Assembly (NCBI GenBank): GCA_030844895.1
Contig: JAUTDX010000156.1
Location: 186,001 to 250,000 of the forward strand
From: Ambrosia x helenae
Lineage: Eukaryota; Streptophyta; Magnoliopsida; Asterales; Asteraceae
Reading direction: 5' to 3'
DNA: 64,000 nt
Shown here: piece after piece, positions 1-9,669 of the stretch
Numbering within the stretch: the stretch's first letter is position 1
Layout: every line of letters begins with the position of its first letter
Translations under genes and position numbers: made by a program
Notes under the pieces: model-generated
Databases searched by the model: none
What the model was told of the DNA's origin: nothing
The model's input: only the letters and a program-made list of their open reading frames with translations

Positions 1-517
1 TCGATTTACCTTACACTAGGGTGCTATGCTTTTCCATAACACTAACATAAGTAATACAAGAAATAATGCGTGCAACCAAAATGTGTTAAGTAGTAGATAC
101 TGCTCAAGTATAAGATGCGGTTAGATGTTCTTCCCCTTTCAGGTTCACCCTTTAACCGGTAAATTTCTGTTCACATCATTGGGCTCTAAACAACCATATT
201 GATAAACTCTGAGGATTATACCGTTCCCTCGGGTTAGAGGAATACTCTGAACCGAGTCGTACATGGGAACTGACTTAGATCTCATACGAGCTATCAATTA
301 GTATATTCGTTGGCAATGAGAATGAACAAAATAATGTAAAGTATAACAGGGTTTTGCTCACAACAAAAAAAAATATGCATACCAAATATGCGTTCATGTA
401 AGTATATAAGTATAGTATAAAATTTCGATTGAAAGAATAACATAATGTAAATCAAGTAAATCGCATAATTTGCACAAAATGAAAGTAAATGAGTTAAATT
501 AATGCTCAAAACTAGTG
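1..517. repeat. Second copy of array spacer and start of a 1.57-kb unit
   Basis: This stretch is almost identical to 9531-10048. Positions 1-139 match the spacer before the tandem array and 140-517 match the first 378 bases of a tandem unit. Homology stops at CTAGTG (517), where LTR sequence begins. It contains no coding sequence; short reading frames here recur in every array unit and are not genes. Confidence 0.85.
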
Positions 518-1189
518 GTATAAGCTTGGTGATGGTGTGTTTTGAAGCAAAGCAAGCTCCAGAGGTGTTTCAAGGTGTGTGGGAGGCTTAGGGTCAGTTA
601 GGGTTGCACAAATGGTGTTTAGGGAGTTAAGGGTTCTATTTATAGGTGTTTTGACCCGTGTGCAGCAGTATAGGCGAGTAGCAGAGGGTTTCAGGCGAGT
701 AGGACTCCTACTCGCCTATATACAGGTGAGTAGAGCCACTACTCGCCCCTATAGTCTCCTACTCGCCCCTGTTCACGCGATTAGGAGTCCCCCCAGGCTC
801 CTAATCGCCTATAAGGTGCTGGAATGGGTTTTTGGCGCGTTAAACACTATTTTAACATATTTAAACACGTATTCACATACCGATAAGTCACATAATGATT
901 TCAAACATATAATGCATGATAACTAACACGTTTACATCCGTTCACCAATTCCCGGGACTCGAGACTCGTGTGTGCGTTAGACCCGGCGATTCCACGAATC
1001 GCCGATCCTTGTACCCATAGTTATGGACCGACTCCTGATGACCCGCGGATCATCATAACGACTCCCGATGATTCCCAGAATCATCATACCGACTCGACTG
1101 ACCCCGTTAAGGACGTAATATGCATGACTCGCTAAGGTAGACTTACTAGTTTAGTCAACGTTACTAACCTGAGTTTGCCGGGTGTCACA
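518..1189 (-). mobile_element. Truncated 3' LTR of the gypsy element
   Basis: 672 bp aligned almost base for base with 8626-9299 of the intact LTR. The terminus TGTGACACC (minus strand, ending at 1189) adjoins the polypurine tract. About 1.95 kb of U3/R/U5 sequence present in the other LTR is missing beyond 518. It keeps the minus-strand TATA box and the run of small palindromes. Confidence 0.9.
636..645 (-). promoter_or_regulatory. TATA box in the truncated LTR
   Basis: On the minus strand this reads CTATAAATAG, a strong plant TATA box, identical to the one at 8744-8753. It would drive leftward transcription out of the element toward position 1. Confidence 0.6.
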
Positions 1190-1202
1190 TCATCCCCTGT
1201 TG
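1190..1202 (-). other. Polypurine tract
   Basis: The minus strand reads AACAGGGGATGA immediately before the TGTGACACC terminus of the 3' LTR, the expected place for the plus-strand primer. A second similar tract (GGGGGATGATG) lies at about 1280-1290 in the short 3' untranslated segment between the pol stop codon (1316) and the LTR. Confidence 0.8.
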
Positions 1203-1315
1203 AAAGAATTTTCGTCCCGAAAATTGCCCAAGGCCCAAAAGGAAGAGACGAAAGAGAAGAAAAATTTTCCGGTTGCCACATCATCCCCCTGTTGAAAGGA
1301 ATCTCGACCCGAGAT

Positions 1316-3790
1316 TCATTCAGCTTCAGCAGAGACATGTCTTGATTCGAACGCGCACTTAGGAAATAAATGGGGATACTTTGCCTTCATTTGATCTTCC
1401 CGTTCCCACGTGAACTCCGGTCCACGATCAGAGTTCCAACGGACTTTAACAATGCGGATTTTGCTCCGGCGAAGGCTACGGATTTTATAGTCAAGAATTT
1501 CAACCGGTTCCTCCACGATACGTAGACGATCATCCACCTTGATCTCTTCGAGAGGAACAACTAAAGATTCATCCGCCAAACACTTCTTCAGATTAGAAAC
1601 ATGGAAGACATTATGAACATTACTGAGCTCAGCTGGCAGATCAAGCCTGTATGCTACCGGTCCAATCCGTTCCAGGATTGCGAACGGTCCCACATACCGA
1701 GGATTCAATTTGCCCCGCTTCCCAAAACGTATAACGCCCTTCCACGGAGATACCTTCAACAAAACCCTGTCGTCAACCTCAAACTCCAAAGGCTTGCGAC
1801 GACGATCGGCATAGCTCTTTTGACGATCCCGAGCTGCTGCCATGCGGTTACGGATTTGTACGATCTTTTCGGAAGTCTCGTACACAAGTTCCGGGCCGGT
1901 GAGTTGACTCTCACCCACCTCGGCCCAACAAAGAGGAGACCGGCATTTCCGCCCGTAAAGAGCCTCGAACGGAGCTGCCTTGATGCTAGAATGGTAACTG
2001 TTGTTGTAGGAGAACTCCACCAACGGTAGATGACTCTCCCACCCCTTGCCGAAATCGATCACACATGCCCGAAGCATGTCTTCTAGCGTTTGGATTGTCC
2101 GCTCACTTTGACCGTCAGTTTGCGGATGATACGCTGTGCTCATGTCTAACTGAGTACCCAGAGCCTTATGCAAAGACTTCCAAAAGTTAGAGGCGAACCG
2201 AGGATCACGATCAGAAATAATAGAGACAGGCACCCCGTGCCGAGAGACCACTTCCTTGAGATATAACCGTGCCAGACGCTCGAGACCATCGGTCTCTTTG
2301 ATAGCGAGGAAGTGCGCAGACTTTGTCAACCTATCGACAATTACCCAGATCATGTCGCAACCACTGGGCGATTTCGGGAGTTTGGTCACAAAGTCCATCG
2401 TAATCCGCTCCCACTTCCACTCAGGAATTTCAGGCTGTTGCAGAAGGCCGGATGGCTTCTGATATTCGACCTTGACCTTGGCACAGGTCAAGCACTTGCT
2501 CACGTACAAAGCCACGTCCGCCTTCATGTTCGGCCACCAATAAAGTATCTTTAGGTCTTGATACATCTTATCGGAGCCAGGGTGAATAGAGTACCGGGAC
2601 TTGTGAGCTTCATCAAGAACGAGCTCCCGCAAGCCCCCAAATAAAGGAACCCAAATACGTTCAGCGAAATAGTGTAACCCGTCGGACCTGAGTTCGAGGT
2701 GGCTATCGGCACCATGCATGGTTTCAGCTTTAAGGTTTTCCTCCTTCAAAGCTTCTTGCTGCGCTGAACGGATTCGATCAGGTAAGCCGGAATGGATAGT
2801 GAGCTGAAGAGCTCGTACACGACGAGGTTTAGCCGTTTCCTTCCTGCTCAAGGCGTCTGCGACTACATTCGCCTTGCCAGGATGGTATTTGATAGCGCAC
2901 TCGTAATCATTAAGAAGCTCGACCCAGCGACGCTGTCTTATATTCAACACCTTCTGATCAAAGATATGCTGGAGGCTCTTGTGATCGGTGTAAATAGTGC
3001 ATTTGGTACCGTACAAGTAATGCCTCCAAATCTTTAAGGCAAAGACCACCGCACCCAATTCCAGATCATGGGTGGGGTAGTTTTTCTCATGAACTTTGAG
3101 CTGGCGAGAAGCATAGGCGATGACCTTCTCGCGCTGCATCAGTACACAACCAAGACCCCGAATAGAGGCGTCACAATAAACCACAAAATCGTCCGTGCCC
3201 TCATGCAAGGACAAGATAGGAGCAGAACAGAGTTTAGCCTTTAATATCTGGAAGGCCGACTCCTGCGAATCACCCCAGTCGAACTTTCTGTCCTTCTGGG
3301 TAAGCGAGGTGAGGGGTTGAGCGATCTTCGAAAATCCCTCGATAAAACGACGGTAATAACCTGCAAGGCCTAGGAACTGCCGCACCTCAGATGGCGTCTT
3401 TGGTGCTTCCCAGTCTTTAATAGCTTCAATCTTCGCTGGGTCAACGTGAATTCCTTTCTCATTAACAACATGACCAAGGAATTGGACTTCACGCAACCAG
3501 AAGCTACACTTAGAAAACTTGGCGTACAACTGTTCCCGCCTCAGAAGTTCCAAAACAAGACGCAAGTGTTCCTGGTGGTCCACCTCGTTCTTGGAATAGA
3601 CTAGAATATCATCAATGAAGACAATCACGAACTTATCAAGGTAAGGCTTACAAACACGGTTCATTAGATCCATAAAGATGGCAAGTGCATTGGTGAGACC
3701 AAAAGGCATGACTAAGAATTCGAAATGGCCATAGCGAGTTCGAAAGGCGGTCTTCGGAATGTCGGCTTCTTGAACCCTCAACTGATGGTA
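1316..3790 (-). pseudogene. Pol: RT C-terminal half, RNase H, integrase, chromodomain-like tail
   Basis: An 821-residue open frame from its first Met at 3781. Visible motifs: RT active site FIDD (residues 55-58); RNase H acidic residues in VYCDAS (D204), YTDHKS (D266) and VADALSR (D309); integrase zinc-binding His-His-Cys-Cys ending CLTC (430-433), then the catalytic D-D-E in TMDF (D463), SDRDPRF (D524) and GQSER (E560). The last 60 residues, with [19 protein letters not shown] and FTWERED, look like a divergent chromodomain. The frame is intact, but its upstream RT half is in another frame because of an extra G in the run at 3791-3795. Called a pseudogene for that reason; the domains themselves look undamaged. 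Confidence 0.93.
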
Positions 3791-3795
3791 CCCCC

Positions 3796-4058
3796 GATCT
3801 CAAATCGATCTTCGAATAGAAACTGGAACCCTGAAGCTGGTCAAATAAGTCATCGATGCGAGGAAGAGGATAGCGATTCTTGATGGTAACCTTATTCAAC
3901 TCCCGGTAGTCGATACACATCCGTAGGCTTCCGTCCTTCTTCTTGACGAACAAAATAGGGGCTCCCCACGGGGACGAACTAGGTCGAATGAAACCCTTCT
4001 CTAACAGCTCCTGCAACTGGTTCGATAACTCCTGCATCTCGGGAGGTGCAAGACGATA
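3796..4058 (-). pseudogene. Pol: N-terminal half of reverse transcriptase
   Basis: The frame contains the classic gypsy RT start: [56 protein letters not shown] and [10 protein letters not shown], with catalytic Asp in KIDLRSG. After that motif the frame shifts: five G instead of the expected four at 3791-3795 (C run on the plus strand). At its other end it is out of frame with the protease, apparently through loss of one base in the G/C run near 4059-4064. Confidence 0.9.
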
Positions 4059-4063
4059 AGGGC

Positions 4064-5327
4064 ACGGGCAATAGGGGCCGCACCCGGAGCAAGTTCAATA
4101 CCAAACTCGACCTGGCGATAAGGCGGAAGACCAGGTAAGTCTTCGGGAAATACATCGGGAAAGTCGCGGACAACAGGAATATCATCAATCTTCTTCTCTT
4201 CTTCAGACGAAACCGAAACAAGTGCCAGAATGGCAGAATACCCCTTCCGAAGATACTTATAGGCCTTCATACACGAAATGATACTCAATGGGACCCCGCT
4301 CTTCTCACCGTGCACCAACAGAATTTCTCCATCAGGGAGAGGAAGTCGAATGACTTTATCAAAACAAACGATCTCAGCATGGTACAGAGACAACCAATCC
4401 ATACCCACGACAACATCGAAACTACCCAAGGACACCGGCATAAGATTAATAGGGAAGGAATAACCCGACAACTCAAGGTGACACTCCCTAAGGACGTGCG
4501 TCGCCTCGACTTTCTTACCATCAGCCAGTTCTATCAAGTACTTAGCCTCTAAAGGTGTAGGTACCCTATCAAGCAATTGACTAAACCCAAGAGATATAAA
4601 ACTCTTATCGGCACCGGAATCGAATAAAACCGTAGCATAGCGATTATCGAGAAGAAACGTACCAGTAACAGTGTCAGGATCTTGTCGAGCACCGCTCGAA
4701 CCAATCACGAAGGCGCGAGCATTCCTGCCTCCGCCCCCATTGTTTCCATTACCCGACCCGTTCTTCCCAGCTTCGCCCTGCTTCAACTTGGGGCATTCAC
4801 GCTTGTAGTGACCAAGTTCACCACAATTGTAGCACCCCTGTTTGCCCTGATTTCCCTGGGGAGCAGCAACAGGAGGGGCCGGAGTAGATGTAGTAGGAGG
4901 GTTCCGGTTACCCTGAAGATTAACCCTGCAGTCATGAGCCACATGCCCGGCCTTGTTGCACCGGCGACAATGGCTCTTGTCGCAACGACCAGTATGATGA
5001 AACCAGCATCGTTCACACTTTGGCAACCTCCCCTGATAACCCCCTATTTTCTGTTCAGACGACGATCCCCCAGTATCAGACTTCTTCACCTGCTGAGGCT
5101 GAGCCGAGCTCGAGCCTTTCCCCACAGCTTCCCACTTTCGCTTATTACTATCAGAGGTCTTCACAGCAGCGCCTCGAGGAGGCAAGACCCCTTCAGCCAC
5201 CTTCATGTTGGTCAGCCTATGAGCCGACCGAACCACCTCAAAATAAACAGTGAGGTTACCCGCAGCAACTAACCCGGCAATCTCCGGTACTAACCCAGCA
5301 ACATAATGCTCAATCCTTCGGTATTCG
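4064..5327 (-). pseudogene. Gag nucleocapsid and aspartic protease
   Basis: The frame begins inside the capsid-like region (YRRIEHYVAGLVPEIAG). It then has three Cys/His modules: CERCWFHHTGRCDKSHC, CRRCNKAGHVAHDC and CYNCGELGHYKREC; the last two are canonical CCHC zinc knuckles for RNA binding. A Gly/Asn-rich linker follows, then the retropepsin signature LFDSGADKSFIS and a typical RT leader (VRDFPDVFPEDLPGLPP). Frameshifts lie at both ends (about 5327 and 4060), each explained by one missing base. Confidence 0.9.
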
Positions 5328-5747
5328 GTGCGTGCAGATCGGGGCACAACACCGCCAACTCATTGTGCCTAGCAGTGTAAGCTTCAATCTCAGAACCCAC
5401 CATCTTATGATTCCAGACCTCATGCTCAAGCTTCTGGATTTCATCCCTCGGGCAGTACTCATTCTTCAGCAACTGAATGAACTCCGCCCAGGGCATAGCG
5501 TGGGCTTCCCCAATACCCATAGTCTGGGTGGTGGAGTTCCACCAAGTCAAAGCTTGACCCTCCAGGGTCGCATAAGCATATTTCACCCAGTCGCCTTCCG
5601 GGCAGTTGCACATCGAGAAAACAGATTCAATTTTCTCCAACCAGCGGAGCAGTCCCACTGCCCCTTCAGTGCCACTAAAGTTGTGGGGCTTATAATCCAT
5701 AAACTTTTTGTAGGAACACTGGGATGGAGGAGGATTGACAGCACCAC
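5328..5747 (-). pseudogene. Gag capsid-like region (candidate exon 2)
   Basis: Contains the plant gypsy gag block with YKPHNFSGTEGAVGLLRWLE, KIESVFSMC, ATLEGQALTWWN and FIQLLKNEYCPRDEIQKLE. The frame opens at GGAVNPPPS just after a candidate 3' splice site and breaks near 5327. The open stretch upstream of 5748 in this frame (LYLFLILTYVSV) is probably intron, not a membrane segment. Confidence 0.88.
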
Positions 5748-5826
5748 CTGGAACAGACACGTAGGTGAGAATCAAGAAAAGGTAAAGTACCCCAGAACAA
5801 GGTAGAATATGTGAGAATCGACGTAC
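5748..5826 (-). other. Candidate 79-nt GT-AG intron in gag
   Basis: On the minus strand the segment starts GTACGT, ends TTCCAG, is T-rich and has two TTCTCAC branch-like sites. Its length (79, not a multiple of three) is exactly what is needed to bring the Gly-rich N-terminal frame into the capsid frame, with the split codon giving Gly. No similar sequence was recognised that would make it an ordinary insertion. Confidence 0.6.
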
Positions 5827-6004
5827 CACCCATAGCATTATGAGCGGCTTGGAATGCAGCCAGAGCAATATTCACGTGCTGCTGCATTAAGTTATCCAAC
5901 TCAGCTTGGGTCATATTAATATTTCCGCGGCCACCGCCGCCACCACGGCCACCAGCACGACCGCCAGCACGGCCGCCTCTGCGACCTCCACGAGCTCCCG
6001 ACAT
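5827..6004 (-). CDS. Gag N-terminus (candidate exon 1)
   Basis: Starts with ATG at 6004-6002 and encodes a Gly/Arg-rich stretch (MSGARGGRRGGRAGGR) followed by an amphipathic NMTQAELDNLMQQHVNIALA segment, common at the start of plant gypsy Gag. It runs to HNAMG before the candidate donor at 5826. The Gly/Arg tract could bind RNA. This is the likely translation start because it is the first ATG of the coding block after the leader. Confidence 0.75.
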
Positions 6005-6606
6005 CTTCTGTCACAACATGAAACAAAAGATTTAGGCTTGCCCGTGGTATAACCCGTTAGGAATTTCAAGAAATTAAACAGAGCCCAGCTCGGGTCCATC
6101 CGTTCAAGCCCAAAGTCCGCCAGGGATTCCATGCGTCACAGTTTATGATCTCGTGTGCACCCGACATGATAAACTGTTCCACATGGTCCTCCAGGCGCGC
6201 TTTAAGTTTGAAGTTCAGGTCACCGAGCACTAGCGCCCAATCATGGTATTATCATAAGTACAAGTACAAGATAGTATGCATAAGAACGAGCGTGTTCATT
6301 AGGGTATAGAGGGGAGATGTCCAAATCCCTGGACAGATCTCAAGAATACGCCGAAGCTACCCCAATGTACACTGCCGTCAAGAATGTTCAATAGTACATC
6401 GTTCGCCATCGGATCATAGTAAGGATGAGTCAAGAAATAGGATGATAAGAGTAAATAGATGATGTAGCGTAGTAGATGATGACACCGACACCCCGACAAG
6501 TCATATTGTTACCCACTTGCTAAGACTCGACTAATTGTGACCGTCTAGTGTGTGCGACTCAGTTATAGACTAGACTCTACATGCAGTCCTAGTTCACTAT
6601 AACCGT
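6005..6606 (-). other. Untranslated leader of the gypsy element
   Basis: About 600 bp between PBS and the gag start with no long frame. Its sequence next to the PBS (AGTTATAGACTAGACTC on the plus strand, 6561-6577) recurs in the leaders at about 16.8 kb and 50.07 kb, which suggests that related elements share a leader signal. Confidence 0.7.
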
Positions 6607-6620
6607 TGGCTCTGATACCA
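6607..6620 (-). other. Primer binding site, initiator tRNA-Met
   Basis: On the minus strand TGGTATCAGAGCCA follows the LTR end (TGTGACA) after three bases. This matches the 3' end of plant initiator tRNA-Met, the usual minus-strand primer in this group. Confidence 0.93.
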
Positions 6621-6902
6621 ATCTGTCACACCCTCAAATTCCACGTGCGGGGTTTTACCGCGAGGCGCGTGACACACCAGGATCTCAGTCAACGATCACA
6701 ATAAACATACAACAAACATGCATTCATAATTATATTTAAAACCAAAATATCATGCTTTGAGCTGTAAACCAGCAGCGGAAGCATTCTTGTTTACAACCAA
6801 AAGACATATCATTGTTTACAAAACATTGTTTAATATGCTTCAAAATATTAGACGCTGTGCAAGACTCCGTGCGCCTAGCCCATTGACTGCTACCTTAGCG
6901 AC

Positions 6903-7384
6903 CTGAGAAAACATGCCAAAAAATGTCAACATATAATGCTGGTGAGTTCACAGGTTTTCTTTTATAAAAGTGTTGTCACAAGTTTTACAAAGATCATTTC
7001 CGTTAATACTATGCCATAAGAACGTTAGCTAGACGTTAAGTGTTTTTACTACTACGGTTGGGAATCCATTACTATACGTTTATAAGTTGTTGAAGCTTGC
7101 CCAGCAGTTTTGGCTATAATCGATGCCTCGGCGAGCCAGTAATAAGAGACAATATGCACCCGCCCGGCCCAGCCGTCGAGTGGGGTTTGTGAGGCCCAAT
7201 AGATCTATCCACATTTCCCCCGTTGTGCATCCCCGCACATTCATGGTTTCCCCCCTGGGACTTTCCGTAAAAAGCCGCATAGTATATGTAAAGTAACCAT
7301 AGCATAACATGACCTTTAATAGGTAAATAAGTAGCATGTTTCTCCCCCGAAGTAAAACGGTAAAAGTGGGGCTGTGAAACTCAC
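6903..7384 (-). other. Intron-like module in the LTR
   Basis: The sense strand reads AAG|GTGAGTTTCAC at 7387 and, after 482 nt, ATGTTGAC, a T-rich stretch and TTTTCTCAG|G ending at 6903. Both ends are conserved in other LTRs of this window (21015-21490, 23217-23806, 50976-51544). It lies downstream of the LTR promoter and upstream of the PBS, so it would be a leader intron. Splicing is inferred. Confidence 0.5.
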
Positions 7385-8743
7385 CTTGGTTTGCGTTACT
7401 TGAAAACAGTTAAGTAATTATGTTATGATAGCCCCAGATAGCGGCGACCTATCATAAGATGCGTATAAGTATTGGACTAATAATCCGCAGGCTAACTAGT
7501 CCCCGAATGTCCAGACCGTGACCATAAACGTTTGAAAACACCTTTAACTGTTAAACCGACCGTGCCAGACAAGACCCGACATCCCATTGGTGACCCGACA
7601 TTCCACGTGTTAGATAAATACAAGACATCATGCAACATATGCAATTAAACACTTAATACGCGCAATAATTCACCTAGTCTAGCATAATGTCCGATTAACG
7701 CATAAACAGGTCCGAACACGTCTTACTAAGTCATTGGGTGTATCCCGGGTTCCTATCATGTTCCTAGGTGTCAAATCATGTTCCGGGATGTCAAAACGCG
7801 TTTACGACAGCAGCACACGCGATTAGGAAACCTTCGTGCGATTAGGAAAAGTCAACTAGTGAGTAGGAGGGAGGGTATAGGCGAGTAGGGCCTATTCGCA
7901 TGAAGCTATAGGCGAGTAGGCTCCTACTCGCATGAAGCTTCAGGCGAGTAGGGCCCTATTCGCCTGATGCTCTGCTGTTGCGCGTTTTCGCGCGTTAAAC
8001 CCTCCAAATCAGATCCGAAACATGTAAAAACACCCAATATCAAAACTAAACTATTAACCAACCCTTTTCAAGCAAAAACCCCCAATTTACCTCTGCTCTA
8101 ACGGGCTCGGTGCGATTATTTCCAAAAATGGCAAAGTACTAGGTTTCACCAACCAACCTTATCTTTCCCTAAATGGAAACAATCAGATTTCATCTCCTAC
8201 AAGTTGCAATTCATCATCTCTATGTTATATCATCATCCTAACATGATTTCTAACCACAAACAAGCAATGAATCACATCATACATCCTATTCTTCAAGAAT
8301 TACCCAAATGGGTCAAAATGCATACTTGCACCTAAACATCATATCAAGGGCTTAAACTCATAGATAATCATCCTAACACCACCTACATATCAGAAGTACA
8401 ACAAATTCATGGAAACATTCATGTTATAATCACCAACAATCATCATATGCACAAATACTTCACATATAGCAAGTATCATGGTGTAGACTTGTTTTAGAAC
8501 TCTTTTCAAAGGGTTTTAAAGACATAAACTTAACAAAACAAGGTCTGGACTTTTGGGGAATCAAAACAACAACTTTACAAAGGTGTAGGATGAAGAACAC
8601 ACCTTGGATTTTATCAAAGAAGGGTGTATAAGCTTGGTGATGGTGTGTTTTGAAGCAAAGCAAGCTCCAGAGGTGTTTCAAGGTGTGTGGGAGGCTTAGG
8701 GTCAGTTAGGGTTGCACAAATGGTGTTTAGGGAGTTAAGGGTT

Positions 8744-8753
8744 CTATTTATAG
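8744..8753 (-). promoter_or_regulatory. LTR TATA box
   Basis: The minus strand reads CTATAAATAG. Transcription would begin near 8715, giving a leader of about 2.7 kb before gag if unspliced. Confidence 0.7.
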
Positions 8754-9093
8754 GTGTTTTGACCCGTGTGCAGCAGTATAGGCGAGTAGCAGAGGGTTTC
8801 AGGCGAGTAGGACTCCTACTCGCCTATATACAGGCGAGTAGAGCCCCTACTCGCCCCTATAGTCTCCTACTCGCCCCTGTTCACAGCGATTAGGAGTCCC
8901 CCCAGGCTCCTAATCGCCTATAAGGTGCTGGAATGGGTTTTTGGCGCGTTAAACACTATTTTAACGTATTTAAACACGTATTCACATACCGATAAGTCAC
9001 ATAATGATTTCAAACATATAATGCATGATAACTAACACGTTTACATCCGTTCACCAATTCCCGGGACTCGAGACTCGTGTGTGCGTTAGACCC

Positions 9094-9195
9094 GGCGATT
9101 CCACGAATCGCCGATCCTTGTACCCATAGTTATGGACCGACTCCTGATGACCCCGCGGATCATCATAACGACTCCCGATGATTCCCAGAATCATC
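9094..9195. repeat. Three tandem short palindromes in the LTR
   Basis: GGCGATTCCACGAATCGCC (9094-9112), GATGA...TCATC (9146-9164) and GATGATTCCCAGAATCATC (9177-9195) each form a short perfect stem. The same trio is at 985-1085 in the truncated LTR. Being in U3 upstream of the TATA box, they may be protein-binding sites rather than RNA structures. Confidence 0.75.
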
Positions 9196-9299
9196 ATACC
9201 GACTCGACTGACCCCGTTAAGGACGTAATATGCATGACTCGCTAAGGTAGACTTACTAGTTTAGTCAACGTTACTAACCTGAGTTTGCCGGGTGTCACA

Positions 9300-9669
9300 C
9301 TAGTTATTAGTCAACGATCTAACAAAGAGATAGTAATGGGTAGGTTCTTGGTCAGACTCCTAGTCCGCTCCCGCAGTATCGCTCGTGCTTACATATAGGG
9401 TGTACCGCAGCTAACCCACCACACTACTGATACTTTGGACTCGTACTGATTGTCAACCAATAGCCTAAGTAGAATCACACACCACCACCATGTACCTGTA
9501 AATCCATGATTGCGTTCCGGACCGTAATCATCGATTTACCTTACACTAGGGTGCTATGCTTTTCCATAACACTAACATAAGTAATACAAGAAATAATGCG
9601 TGCAACCAAAATGTGTTAAGTAGTAGATACTGCTCAAGTATAAGATACGGTTAGATGTTCTTCCCCTTT
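9300..9669. other. Spacer between gypsy element and tandem array
   Basis: Non-coding. 9531-9669 is duplicated at 1-139; 9300-9530 has no other copy in the window. It is probably interior sequence of the non-coding LTR element whose 5' LTR is at 16878-18315. Confidence 0.6.

Larger units (their letters stand above)
518..9299 (-). mobile_element. Ty3/gypsy chromovirus-type LTR retrotransposon, 3' LTR truncated
   Basis: Read on the minus strand the order is 5' LTR (9299-6624), PBS, leader, gag, protease, RT, RNase H, integrase, chromodomain-like tail, polypurine tract and a partial 3' LTR (1189-518). The domain order (integrase after RNase H) defines Ty3/gypsy, and the C-terminal chromodomain-like segment suggests a chromovirus, perhaps Tekay/Del-like. 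The 3' LTR lacks about 2 kb of its distal end. Frameshifts near 5327, 4060 and 3793 make this copy non-autonomous as read. The same 5 nt, CTAGT, occur at 512-516 and 9300-9304, but this may be chance because the word is common in the surrounding array. Confidence 0.93.
6624..9299 (-). mobile_element. Intact 5' LTR (2,676 bp) of the gypsy element
   Basis: Sense termini are TGTGACACCCGG (at 9299) and GAGGGTGTGACA (at 6624). It contains a TATA box (8744-8753), a palindrome cluster near its start, clusters of the inverted decamer GGCGAGTAGG at 7858-7970 and 8776-8875, and an intron-like module at 6903-7384. No coding sequence. Confidence 0.93.

Noticed and set aside
579..926. 115-codon plus-strand frame in the truncated LTR, with a shorter version at 8687-8893
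   Set aside because: Antisense to the LTR, spans the inverted decamer cluster and is cut short by one indel in the other copy.
1601..2554. Plus-strand frames opposite pol
   Set aside because: Shadows of the conserved minus-strand pol frame; they show no own features.
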